Source: VYFG01 sp965203365
Lineage (GTDB): Bacteria > Pseudomonadota > Gammaproteobacteria > Arenicellales > Poriferihabitantaceae
DNA: 64,000 nt
Assembly: GCA_965203365.1 (NCBI GenBank)
Contig: OZ241878.1
Location: forward strand, 1,674,001 to 1,738,000
Direction: 5' to 3'
Shown here: positions 8,973 through 16,573 of the stretch, piece by piece
How the letters are laid out: each line of letters begins with the position of its first letter
How positions within the stretch are numbered: position 1 is the stretch's first letter
Position numbers and translations under genes: made by a program
Notes under the pieces: model-generated
Told to the model about the DNA's origin: nothing
The model's database searches: none
What the model saw: only the letters and a program-made list of their open reading frames with translations

Positions 8973-9311
8973 ATGGGAATGGGAAAGCAACGCGTTTATT
9001 CCCCCGATGCAAGAGAAGCTGCGGCATTGCTGGGCGAGCACATCCAACGAGGGCGCAAGCAGCGCCAGTGGTCAGAGGGCAATCTAGCAGAACGGGCGGG
9101 CATATCCCGAGCCACCCTACAGAAAATCCAAAACGGTGAAATGGGCTGCACCATTGGACTGGTATTCGAAGTCGCCGTACTCGTGGGGGTTCCATTATTC
9201 GATTCCGGGAAACAACCCTTGGCACTTCAAAGAGAACAGGTGCGTGACAAGATCGCTCTGTTACCTCAGCGCATGAAGACGAAAGACAAAGTGGTGAAGG
9301 ATGATTTCTAG
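8973..9311 (+). CDS. HipB-like Xre-family antitoxin
   Basis: Small DNA-binding protein of 112 residues with a Xre helix-turn-helix (LGEHIQRGRKQRQWSEGNLAERAGISRATLQKI in two parts, about residues 20-60), the signature of HipB-type antitoxins. It would neutralise the HipA-like kinase and repress the operon from the upstream palindrome. The ATG at 8973 is preferred; a GTG at 8964 and an ATG at 8979 are in frame and none has a clear ribosome-binding site. Its stop overlaps the start of the next gene by 11 bases, which implies translational coupling. Confidence 0.8.
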   Translation: MGMGKQRVYSPDAREAAALLGEHIQRGRKQRQWSEGNLAERAGISRATLQKIQNGEMGCTIGLVFEVAVLVGVPLFDSGKQPLALQREQVRDKIALLPQRMKTKDKVVKDDF

Positions 9312-10566
9312 CCATGAGAGCGAGGCATTCGTCTGGATCTGGCTACCCGATGCCACCGAACCTGTCGTGGCGGGGCGATTAGAATCTGATCATCGCAACA
9401 TTCGCTTCAACTACGGTAAAAGCTACCTTGAACGCCGACAGACCGGCCTGACATGCCTGTCCATTTACGAGCCGGAGTTGCCGCTGCAACCCGGTCCTTT
9501 GCCTTTGGCCAGCGGACTGACCATGCCAGGCAGTATCAGAGATGCCGCCCCGGATGCTTGGGGCCGCCGCGTCATTATCAACCGAATGCTGGGGCGTAAG
9601 GGCACCGATACGGACAGGACTGAAATCAATGAACTGACCTACCTGTTGCAGTCGGGCTCCGACCGAATTGGAGCACTCGATTTTCAGCACTCGCCCACCG
9701 AGTATCGGTCGCGCTCGGCGAATGACGTCAGCATGGAAGAGTTGGTCGAGTCGGCTGAACGCGTCGAAAAAGGCATTCCGCTCACGCCCGAACTGGATCA
9801 GGCATTGTTTCACGGCAGTTCCATCGGTGGCGCACGACCCAAGGCGCTGATTCGGGAACATGACAAAAAATACATCGCCAAATTTTCTTCCAGCACTGAT
9901 TTATACAGCGTGGTGAAAGCGGAACATATCGCGATGCGACTAGCCGCACTGGCTGGTCTCGATGTGGCACCGGTCAAACTGGCCCGGGCGGCTAACAGGG
10001 ATGTCTTGCTTATCGAGCGCTTTGACCGATTGCGAAAACGGGACAACTGGTCACGCCGAGCCATGGTCTCCGCACTGACCATTCTGGGACTTGACGAGAT
10101 GACGGCCCGTTACGCCAGCTACGAGTCGTTAGCGCAGACGATTCGCCAGCGCTTCAGTGCGCCCAAAGAAACCCTCAGAGAACTGTTTTCGCGTCTGGTG
10201 TTCAACATCCTATGCGGCAATACTGACGATCATGCGCGCAACCACGCGGCATTCTGGGATGGCCGAGAACTGTCGCTCACGCCCGCCTACGACATCTGTC
10301 CGCAGGGTCGAACAGGTCACGAGGCCTCGCAGGCTATGCGGATCATGGGGAATAACAACCTGAGTCAGCTCAAAACCTGCCTCCAGGCGGCACATCATTT
10401 CCTGCTGTCAGAAGTGGATGCCCACGCAATCTTCGACCATCAGATTACGGTCATAGAGCGGCACTGGGATGCGGTTTGTGACGAAGCGAAACTCAACGAA
10501 GTGGATAGGAGTTTGCTATGGGGCCGTCAGTTTCTCAATCCCTTCTCCATCCAACGCACAGCATAA
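9301..10566 (+). CDS. HipA-like serine/threonine kinase toxin
   Basis: Toxin of a type II pair; HipA of Escherichia coli phosphorylates glutamyl-tRNA synthetase and causes persistence, but the target here is unknown. The 421-residue protein has an N-terminal couple_hipA-like part and the kinase core: the Gly/Ser loop GSSIGGARPKA near residue 172, the ATP-binding lysine in KKYIAKF near 190, the catalytic NTDDHARNHA near 307, and YDICP as the metal-binding aspartate motif. All catalytic residues are present, so it appears active. It overlaps the antitoxin gene by 11 bases. Confidence 0.87.
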   Translation: MISSHESEAFVWIWLPDATEPVVAGRLESDHRNIRFNYGKSYLERRQTGLTCLSIYEPELPLQPGPLPLASGLTMPGSIRDAAPDAWGRRVIINRMLGRKGTDTDRTEINELTYLLQSGSDRIGALDFQHSPTEYRSRSANDVSMEELVESAERVEKGIPLTPELDQALFHGSSIGGARPKALIREHDKKYIAKFSSSTDLYSVVKAEHIAMRLAALAGLDVAPVKLARAANRDVLLIERFDRLRKRDNWSRRAMVSALTILGLDEMTARYASYESLAQTIRQRFSAPKETLRELFSRLVFNILCGNTDDHARNHAAFWDGRELSLTPAYDICPQGRTGHEASQAMRIMGNNNLSQLKTCLQAAHHFLLSEVDAHAIFDHQITVIERHWDAVCDEAKLNEVDRSLLWGRQFLNPFSIQRTA

Positions 10567-10836
10567 GCAAACGGCTATTCTGTAGCCGAGATTCAACCAT
10601 CGATTCCGACCAGACAAGAATCCGTCGTCTCTTGATCGTTGACGTAGAGCTTGCCGCTCTCGGCGATCCTACCTTGGCCACCGCGCGACTGACCGCCAAC
10701 GCTGGACAGGCCAAAGTTGACGGCGTTATGATACCCAGTGAACGTTGCAACGCAGCGATGAGACGAGCAACACACACTTCCAGGGTAGTCGCTTTGCGTG
10801 AAATTGCCACCAAAATCGCAGATGAAGGAGTATCCC
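10567..10836. other. Spacer between hipA and upp
   Basis: About 270 bases. A six-base inverted repeat CGGCTA/TAGCCG follows the hipA stop but lacks a T-run. Open frames on both strands overlap and show no family. The only functional sequence I see is the upp ribosome-binding site at its end. Confidence 0.4.
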
Positions 10837-11463
10837 ATGCCAAGCATTAGCGTTATTGACCATCCATTAGTTCAGCATAAACTCTCCCTGCTGCGCTCAA
10901 GAGAGACCGGAATCCGCCCTTTCCGTCGGATCATGCGTGAACTTGCAATGATGGTCGGCTACGAGGTCCTGCGTGATGTGGATCTCGTACGGCGCACCAT
11001 TGAGACTCCGCTTGCCAGGATGGAGACGCCGTTTCTCAGGGAAGGAGAACCGGTCCTGATTTCGGTCCTGCGTGCTGGCAACGGATTACTTGAGGGCATG
11101 CTGGAACTGGTGCCATCAGCCCCTGTTGGTTACATCGGGCTGGTGCGGGATCCGCATACGCTTCAGGCGAACGAATACTACTTCAAGATACCATGCGATC
11201 TTGCCGACAAGCTGGTCGTCGTGCTTGATCCGATGCTGGGGACGGCTAACACCGCGTCTGCCGCATTGTCACGGCTGAAAGATGCCTCAGCCCGCAGTAT
11301 CCGGCTGATGTCCCTGCTGGCCGCACCCGAGGGAGTCGACGCTCTGGCGAGGGCCCATCCAGACGTTCCGGTCTTCACTGCCGCCATCGACCAATCTCTG
11401 AACGATCATGGCTACCTGGTGCCCGGTATCGGAGATGTCGGCGACCGGCTGTGTGGAACCTGA
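10837..11463 (+). CDS. upp: Uracil phosphoribosyltransferase
   Basis: Salvages uracil to UMP using PRPP. From the ATG at 10837, with AAGGAG six bases ahead, the protein is 208 residues, as in Escherichia coli. It begins with ISVIDHPLVQHKLSLLR and carries the VLRAG and AAPEGVDAL motifs and a DQSLNDHGYLVPGIGD uracil-binding end. The PRPP loop reads DPMLGTANTAS where the family normally has DPMLATGGS or ATGNS, an unusual change in a binding loop that could alter activity. Upstream in-frame codons are ignored because of the good ribosome-binding site. Confidence 0.93.
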   Translation: MPSISVIDHPLVQHKLSLLRSRETGIRPFRRIMRELAMMVGYEVLRDVDLVRRTIETPLARMETPFLREGEPVLISVLRAGNGLLEGMLELVPSAPVGYIGLVRDPHTLQANEYYFKIPCDLADKLVVVLDPMLGTANTASAALSRLKDASARSIRLMSLLAAPEGVDALARAHPDVPVFTAAIDQSLNDHGYLVPGIGDVGDRLCGT

Positions 11464-11570
11464 TCATGCCCCAGAGGCGTCATTACGAGGGGAGTCCAGT
11501 CCTGCTGGTATGGCTTTTGGTGCACTGATAGAAGCCGTAAGGTTGATACGAATGCGGAGGAAATTCATGG

Positions 11571-11813
11571 GGAAATCGTGCTGACGTGACGGCCGAGCTG
11601 CGCGGCAATCTGCCGCTGGGATCGACCAGTGGACTTAAGAGCGGAAATCTGCGATCTTTCCGGGTGGGTCAGATAATGGTAGCCATTAGGCATGACAGTT
11701 CTCCGTAAATTGTTGAACAGAGATTGTCTGCCATCACCTGGCCCGCTGCAGTCCGCTTAACTCAAGCAATCAGGCGACGGGTCCAAGTGTTGCACTCCAG
11801 AGTGGCATGTGGG
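11571..11813 (-). mobile_element. 5' fragment of an IS30-family insertion sequence
   Basis: Read on the minus strand, a terminal-repeat-like sequence (CATGCCACTCTGGAGTGCAA, from about 11807) is followed by an untranslated leader and an ATG at 11693. That ATG starts NGYHYLTHPERSQISALK, then STGRSQRQIAAQLGRHVSTIS, the N-terminal helix-turn-helix of IS30 transposases. Similarity stops after about 41 codons, so only the end of the element remains. The leader shares long blocks with the miniature element at 36108-36467, which shows that both come from one family. Confidence 0.75.
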
Positions 11814-11876
11814 TTTTGACCGGAACTTCACGGCGAAGGTAAGCGTTCGGTCATGCAGTGACAGACCATCTGCACT

Positions 11877-11911
11877 CCCTGCCGATCATCCCTTCCGGCT
11901 GATCGGCAGGG
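11877..11911. repeat. Perfect 12-base inverted repeat
   Basis: CCCTGCCGATCA (11877-11888) and its exact reverse complement (11900-11911) flank an 11-base loop. Neither strand has a T-run, so it is not a typical terminator. It lies about 65 bases outside the IS30 end. Confidence 0.55.
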
Positions 11912-12403
11912 ATGCCCGGAACGTCGTAGTGTACCGGCACCCGGGATGCGTGTTGGCGTTATTTTTGCGTATTGGTAGCGACCCTGCTTTCGGCCGCGTC
12001 GGCGTTGCCATGGCCGGGCCCTGATAACCGCGGACGAATGACCGCTCGCGAGGGTGCGGACAGGACGGAGGGTCAGCGGTTGAGAATCCGCTTCGAGTCC
12101 ATCCGGCGGGGGCAGATCCAGAGGTCCTTTTTCGGCTTGTCGGCCTTGTTGTGCCGATCCTAGCGGCCGCACCCCCTGATTGTTCCGGCGCGGACCCAGC
12201 CCAAACTCCGTCAGATGCCGCCGCGGTGGCACGGAACCTCGACGAAAGTTTCGTAGAGTACGGGCGTGGTCCCGGGACAGGTCATCGGCGGTGCGTCGTG
12301 GAACGTTCCCCGGTATCCTGCCACCGGATCGAACGGGTCTGGCACAAATTCCGTACCGGTCAAGTAAGAATCCCGCTGTCCAAGACAAAATCCGGATACC
12401 GCC

Positions 12404-12703
12404 ATGTCCTGGCCCGAAAATCACAAGAGCGTTCTCGACGAGCCCCTCTGCGTTTGCTCCACCAGCCCCATGACGGGATTCGTCCGCAACGGTTGCTGCG
12501 AAACCGGCCCCCAGGATCCCGGTTCCCACACGGTCTGTGTCGAGGTGACCGCCGGGTTTCTCAAGTTCAGCAAGTCCCGGGGGAACGACCTGTCCACCCC
12601 GATACCGGACTTCGAATTTCCCGGCCTGAAGCCCGGGGATCGCTGGTGCCTGTGTGCGGCGCACTGGCAGGAGGACCTGGCGGCTGACGCTGCTCCGCCG
12701 GTA
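12404..12703 (+). pseudogene. DUF2237 protein, C-terminus lost
   Basis: The first 100 codons read as a normal DUF2237 protein: VLDEPLCVCSTSPMTGF, GCCETGPQDPGSHTVC, SKSRGNDLSTP and FPGLKPGDRWCLCAA are hallmarks of this small cysteine-rich family of unknown function. Family members continue for about 25 residues past APPV. Here the similarity ends at that point and the sequence passes directly into a fragment of a D-amino-acid dehydrogenase in another frame. The frame stays open to 12952 but the tail is not DUF2237. Confidence 0.75.
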
Positions 12704-12952
12704 TCGTCGGTGTCAGCGTGGCCCTGTGGATACAGCGAAGCGGACACCAAGTCCTGTTGCTCGACCGCGCAGAGCCGGACATGGGCACTTCCTGCGGCAA
12801 TGCCGGCATCATCGCCGATTACGGCTGCATCCCGCTCAACAGCTCCGCCTTGTTCAACCACTCTTCCCTCGCTGCTCTGGTCCCGGGAAAGTCCGCTCAG
12901 ACTGGATCCCTTCCATGCCCTCCGCCTCGGGCCGACGCCGCAGACTGCCTAA
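12691..12952 (+). pseudogene. N-terminal fragment of a DadA-like FAD oxidoreductase
   Basis: AGIVGVSVALWIQRSGHQ and DMGTSCGNAGIIADYGCIP match the FAD-binding N-terminus of D-amino-acid dehydrogenases. The frame then shifts near 12868, where SRESPLRLDPFHALRL continues the similarity in the frame of the DUF2237 remnant. The remaining three quarters of the enzyme are missing. Fusion to DUF2237 and the frameshift show that the region is degenerate. Confidence 0.7.
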
Positions 12953-14004
12953 CCGACAAGGACGAAGTCGAAGTCGTCGACCGTCACGCTATCCGGGCTC
13001 ACCTTCTCCAGGGTGATGGTATCCCCCGCATTGCCGTACTCGATGACCGTATTCCTGCCGTCCTTGCGAATCTCCAGCGTATCGAAGGCGTCTTCGTCCG
13101 AAGTGCCGGTCGGGAGGTTGAGGTGGAGCTGGATGACATCCACGTGTCCATTCCTTATGGCTATTTCCCTAGCCGCCATGAAGCCTTCGTAGGTGGGATG
13201 GTATTCGTCTTCTCCTGCCCAGCCGAAACCGAAGTAGGCAATGGTGTCGTGCCCGTCCCCTTCGCGAAACACGAAGGTATCAGCGCCCCGGCCGCCGTTT
13301 AGATAGTCGTCGCCCTTGCCGCCCTTGAGCGTGTCGTCGCCCCAATTGCCGTCCAGGTAATCGTCGCCCTTGCCGCCCTTGAGCGTGTCGTCGCCCCAGC
13401 CGCCCATCAGCTTGTCGTCGCCCTCGCCGCCCATCAGCGTGTCGTCGCCCCAGCCGCCTATCAGCCAGTCATTGCCCTCGCCACCCATCAGCGTGTCGTC
13501 GCCCGAGGCGCCGTCCAGGTAATCGTCGCCCTTGCCGCCCACCATCATCGTATTGTTGTCAACGGTCTTCCGCCATGCTTGAAAGTTGTCGTCGCCCTCG
13601 CTGCCCTTCCACTTGCTGGCGTCGTTGTCGATGTAAGTGATCCTGTGGTTGAAGCCCGTCTCGAAGTGGAAGTTCTTCGCCGTCAGGAGATGGTTGCCCT
13701 GTTCGTCGATGAGGTCCGCCGCATTGCGCAGCACGATCCAGTTGCCGCTGTCGTCGTAGCGGATGGTGATGGTATTTTCCGACCGGTCCACCTCGAAGGT
13801 CAGATCGTCGAAATCCCCCCTGGAGTCGATGAACCGGATCTTGTCGTCCTTCCCAAAGTCGAGGATGGCATCATGGATGTTGCCGTTGCCCTCCCGCATT
13901 GAGAAGACGAACAGGTCGTATCCATCGGTTGCCTGATACACCTGGCTTCCAATATCTGCGTATCCTTTTCCCTCGTATTCGTAGGCGTCGATAAAGATGG
14001 GCAT
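12949..14004 (-). CDS. RTX-repeat calcium-binding protein
   Basis: A 351-residue acidic protein with a tandem array of glycine- and aspartate-rich nonapeptides (GGxGDDxLx) at about residues 153-238, such as GGEGDDKLMGGWGDDTLKGG. The repeats form a calcium-binding beta-roll and are typical of proteins exported by type I secretion with a C-terminal signal; no N-terminal signal peptide is seen. The part before the array has no recognised enzyme domain. The ATG at 14004 has GGAGG seven bases ahead. No type I exporter is in the window. The repeat DNA (13290-13545) is nearly identical between units, so copy number could vary. Confidence 0.8.
   Translation of the reverse strand: MPIFIDAYEYEGKGYADIGSQVYQATDGYDLFVFSMREGNGNIHDAILDFGKDDKIRFIDSRGDFDDLTFEVDRSENTITIRYDDSGNWIVLRNAADLIDEQGNHLLTAKNFHFETGFNHRITYIDNDASKWKGSEGDDNFQAWRKTVDNNTMMVGGKGDDYLDGASGDDTLMGGEGNDWLIGGWGDDTLMGGEGDDKLMGGWGDDTLKGGKGDDYLDGNWGDDTLKGGKGDDYLNGGRGADTFVFREGDGHDTIAYFGFGWAGEDEYHPTYEGFMAAREIAIRNGHVDVIQLHLNLPTGTSDEDAFDTLEIRKDGRNTVIEYGNAGDTITLEKVSPDSVTVDDFDFVLVG
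13290..13545 (-). repeat. Tandem repeats coding RTX nonapeptides
   Basis: Units of 27 or 54 bases recur, visible on plus as GTGTCGTCGCCCCAGCCGCC and TCGTCGCCCTTGCCGCC. They encode the beta-roll array of the RTX protein. Confidence 0.8.
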
Positions 14005-14124
14005 CGCTGTTCCTCCCGGGTTCAGTAATCAATCGGACAAGTGATCTGGCCGAACGCAGCGAACAGGCACATTTCTTGTACCGTTCTCCAGTTCAGGCCT
14101 GGATTTAGGGGGGAGTTATACAAC

Positions 14125-14134
14125 GGGGGGGGGG
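14125..14134. repeat. G10 homopolymer tract upstream of the RTX gene
   Basis: Ten consecutive G residues on plus, about 120 bases ahead of the RTX start codon. Tracts of this length can slip during replication and change promoter spacing, but no promoter box is evident next to it. It may equally be a chance feature of a degraded IS end. Confidence 0.5.
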
Positions 14135-14149
14135 AGTCAACCTCAAGAG

Positions 14150-14240
14150 GATTTCCCGGTCGCCGCTCCGCTCCCTTCATTTGGGGGATGCCCTCATGCC
14201 GGGAGCGGGGCGAGTGTTGCCCTTCAGACTGGAAGTGGGG
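14150..14240 (+). mobile_element. Right-end fragment of an IS30-like element
   Basis: The sequence ending GAGTGTTGCCCTTCAGACTGGAAGTGGGG matches, over about 80 bases, the end of the miniature element at 36108 read on the minus strand, including the shared CCCTCAT...GGGA and GCGAGTGTTGC blocks. No transposase remains upstream. It abuts the T-tract of the tRNA-fMet terminator. Confidence 0.6.
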
Positions 14241-14244
14241 TCTC

Positions 14245-14283
14245 AAAAACAAACACTCCCGGAGAGGTTTCCTCGGGAGTGTT
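14245..14283 (-). terminator. Terminator of tRNA-fMet
   Basis: AACACTCCCG pairs with CGGGAGTGTT (14252-14283) with a further GAG/CTC inside. On the minus strand the hairpin is followed by TTTGTTTTTG. It lies nine bases past the tRNA CCA end. Confidence 0.85.
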
Positions 14284-14291
14284 GGTATAGG

Positions 14292-14368
<77 letters not shown>

Positions 14369-14384
14369 ACATTAACCGAGATCA

Positions 14385-14419
14385 ATTGTATTGTAGTATA
14401 TGCGACCGATGTCTGGCAA
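14385..14419 (-). promoter_or_regulatory. Promoter of tRNA-fMet
   Basis: Minus-strand TTGCCA (14414-14419) and TACAAT (14390-14395) with an 18-base spacer; a second TACAAT overlaps at 14385-14390. The start would lie about 15 bases ahead of the tRNA. Confidence 0.55.
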
Positions 14420-14511
14420 TGTGAAAAATGAAAAAAATCGGGCGAAATGACGGACAGCTCACTGGGCGTGGTACTGGACGTTTCAAAGAACGAGTCCAGA
14501 TTACATCCATG

Positions 14512-15170
14512 CCCCGGATTCCACTCTGAAGTGCAACACTTACATCGGGGTCTGTTGAAACACGAGATTGCCCGCCACCACGGGCAGGGCAGCGCAGCTA
14601 TCGACAACGGCAAGCCTAGGGCAAGGCGACGACCTGGCGTCAGGATGCCTCTTCTGTACCCCTCCGGATAACCCCCGAGCGATTGTCGGTGGCGGGAGGG
14701 ATGAGGCCAGGAACAGGTCGCGGACCGGTATCGGCAACAAGGGGAAGTGATGGCGGGGAAAGAGTGGATCTACCAGTATATCCGGTATATCTGGGCTGAC
14801 CGGCAGGCGGACTGGCGGGGTGGGGTCATATTCCCGGTCGGGTGGACATGGCCGAACGACCGGCCGGGAATGGTTCTATCAGTCCATCCGGGCGGGCCGA
14901 CACGCGGGACGAGATCATCTTCCCGGTCGGGTGGACATCATCGAACGCCTGGCGGATTGGGGAGGCCAAGTGCCGGTTCGGGGACTGGGAACTCGACCTG
15001 ATTATCGGGGTGATGCACCGACCGGGCCTCGAAGTATAGGGTGCTGATCTAGGTGTCAGGAAAGACCGCGGCGGCCGTGACCGAGGTCATTGTCCGGCGG
15101 ATGGGGCCGATTCGGGACCGGGTGCATACGGGCACGGCGGATAACGGCATGGCTGAGATGGAGCCAAGCG
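14512..15170 (+). mobile_element. Degenerate IS30-family element with broken transposase
   Basis: The left terminal repeat (CCCCGGATTCCACTCTGAAG) is followed by frame-shifted transposase fragments: HEIARHHGQG near 14560, EQVADRYRQQGEVMAGKEWIYQYI around 14710-14780, RVDIIERLADW near 14930, CRFGDWELDLIIG near 14975 and DRVHTGTADNG near 15130. These follow the order of the IS30 transposase core (the DWE and ADNG segments hold catalytic acidic residues). At least four frameshifts or stops break the gene, the N-terminal helix-turn-helix is deleted, and the C-terminal third with the right end is missing. Confidence 0.8.
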
Positions 15171-15214
15171 CTACGATGACGTCTTTATTTGGACACATCT
15201 TGCGTAACTTATGA

Positions 15215-15595
15215 CACTACCCCGGGACGGATGCATCTGTGGTATTCCCAAGTTGAGGTGGAGTGGGGGCAAACGCTTACCTGTATGACAAGCCCCGTGG
15301 TAAAGTGGAGAAACTCTGCGGAGCCAAGCTGTTTGAGAACTTGTGTCAGCGCTTGGCCCACCTTCTGGTGATGGAGAACAGGGTGGAGATCATCAGGTGA
15401 GCGAAGCGCGAAGGGATAGCCATTCGGATAGTGTCGCCGTTCCACGGCGAGCTGGTGGCAGTCACCCAACAAGGGCACGGCGGAAGCGTTGCTGGAGTTC
15501 ATGGGAGAAGTGATGGGAATACCCCCGAATGGTTTCCCGAGGTTCCTTTCGCCAGTGAGGAAGGCATATCAGACAACTACAGAGAAGCGAAATGA
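15215..15595 (+). pseudogene. Remnant of a phage family A DNA polymerase (C-terminal part)
   Basis: Across three frames one reads KVEKLCGAKLFENLCQRLAH, then FHGELVAV in place of the catalytic HDE motif, GTAEALLEFMGEVMGIPP and FPEVPFASEEGISDNYREAK ending at 15595. This order matches the end of phage PolA-type polymerases. The frameshifts and the lost aspartate of HDE show that it is dead. It is followed directly by phage nuclease remnants. Confidence 0.65.
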
Positions 15596-16239
15596 ATTTT
15601 CTTATTCATTTACCAAGCTGGACAAGTTCAGGCGTTGTCCGCTTGCGTTCATCACGAGTTTGTGACCCGGACCGTCAAGCCGGTCTACAACGAGGCAGCC
15701 AAGACCGGGAACCGGATCCACGAAGCAATCGACAAGCGCTTGTCAGAAAAAGAGGCGCTGCCGACGGAAGCTAAGCCGTGGGAACCCTTGTGCCAAGTAA
15801 TTGATCAGGCCGAGGGGTACGACGAGAAACTGTTTGAAGAGTCGATAGCCATCTTCGAGGGTGGGATCCCAGGAGACTGGTACGACCCTGATATTTGGAT
15901 GCGCTACAAGGCAGACGTCATCTTGATAAACCATCAAGGCGCTCTGTTGATAGACTGGAAGACGGGGCGGCGCAGACCCAAGTATCTAAACACGACCAAC
16001 TGGAACTGGGAGCTTGCATGTTGTGGGAGACCCGACCCGAGGTGGACCAAGTGACGGTGATGTACGCTTGGCTCAAGGAGAACCATCTGGAAGAGCCTCG
16101 CACCTACTCACGCGAAGACCACTATGACCGGTACTGGGACAAGTTCATGTCCAGATATCGAGAGCGTGGAGGACTGCATGAACACCGGGTTGTGGCCGAC
16201 CAAGCCCAGCGGTTTGTGTCCTTACTGCGCTTCCAATGA
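15592..16239 (+). pseudogene. Frameshifted phage PD-(D/E)XK nuclease
   Basis: The N-terminus reads FSYSFTKLDKFRRCPLAF in one frame; HEFVTRTVKPVYNEAAKTGN through YKADVILINHQGALLIDWKTGRR is in a second, with the catalytic D...DWKTG of a RecB/Cas4-like nuclease; ACMLWETRPEVDQVTVMYAW to the stop at 16239 is in a third. The breaks lie near 15655 and 15990. Proteins of this type occur in phage replication modules. No active gene remains. Confidence 0.7.
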
Positions 16240-16251
16240 AATTTGTCCCGA

Positions 16252-16473
16252 CCGCCGGGGGAAGAAAGCAACATGACGCTGGAGGGAAAAATCAAAAAGC
16301 GGGTGACCCAGTTTCTACAGTCTTATAAATATCCGGACGGTCAACTTTGGTATGACATGCCAGTAGGCGGGGCTTACGGAAAATCGGGGCTGCCTGATTA
16401 CGTCATGTGCTGCCGCGGGACGTTCGTCGGTATTGAGACCAAGGCGGACAGGGCCAAGACGTTGACCGATTGA
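16252..16473 (+). pseudogene. Truncated VRR-NUC nuclease-like protein
   Basis: From the ATG at 16252 the 73-residue product begins LEGKIKKRVTQFLQSY and contains GGAYGKSGLPDYVMC and FVGIETKADRAKTLTD, the front half of the VRR-NUC fold (PDY and ETK catalytic motifs) usual in phages. Full-length members go on for about 30 residues to a conserved helix, which is absent. It is the third piece of the same phage replication remnant. Confidence 0.65.
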
Positions 16474-16573
16474 CAGGTTCGAACCCGTCGTACGAGGATC
16501 AACAGGCCACCCAGACTGGCGGAAGTGGCGGTCCGCTCGGGAAGATTTCGCCCGGACCAAGCGGTCTGTCAGG

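Larger units (their letters stand above)
11464..12403. other. Decayed stretch with an IS30 fragment and an inverted repeat
   Basis: About 940 bases between upp and the DUF2237 remnant. It contains the 5' end of an IS30-like element (listed separately) and a perfect inverted repeat at 11877-11911. The remaining sequence has long open frames on opposite strands but no recognisable product. Confidence 0.5.

Noticed and set aside
11828..12664. 278-codon minus-strand open frame
   Set aside because: It lies opposite the clear DUF2237 remnant and its translation is arginine/glycine-rich without any family pattern.
13290..13545. Regular repeat considered as a CRISPR array
   Set aside because: The units are contiguous, coding and without unique spacers; they encode RTX nonapeptides.
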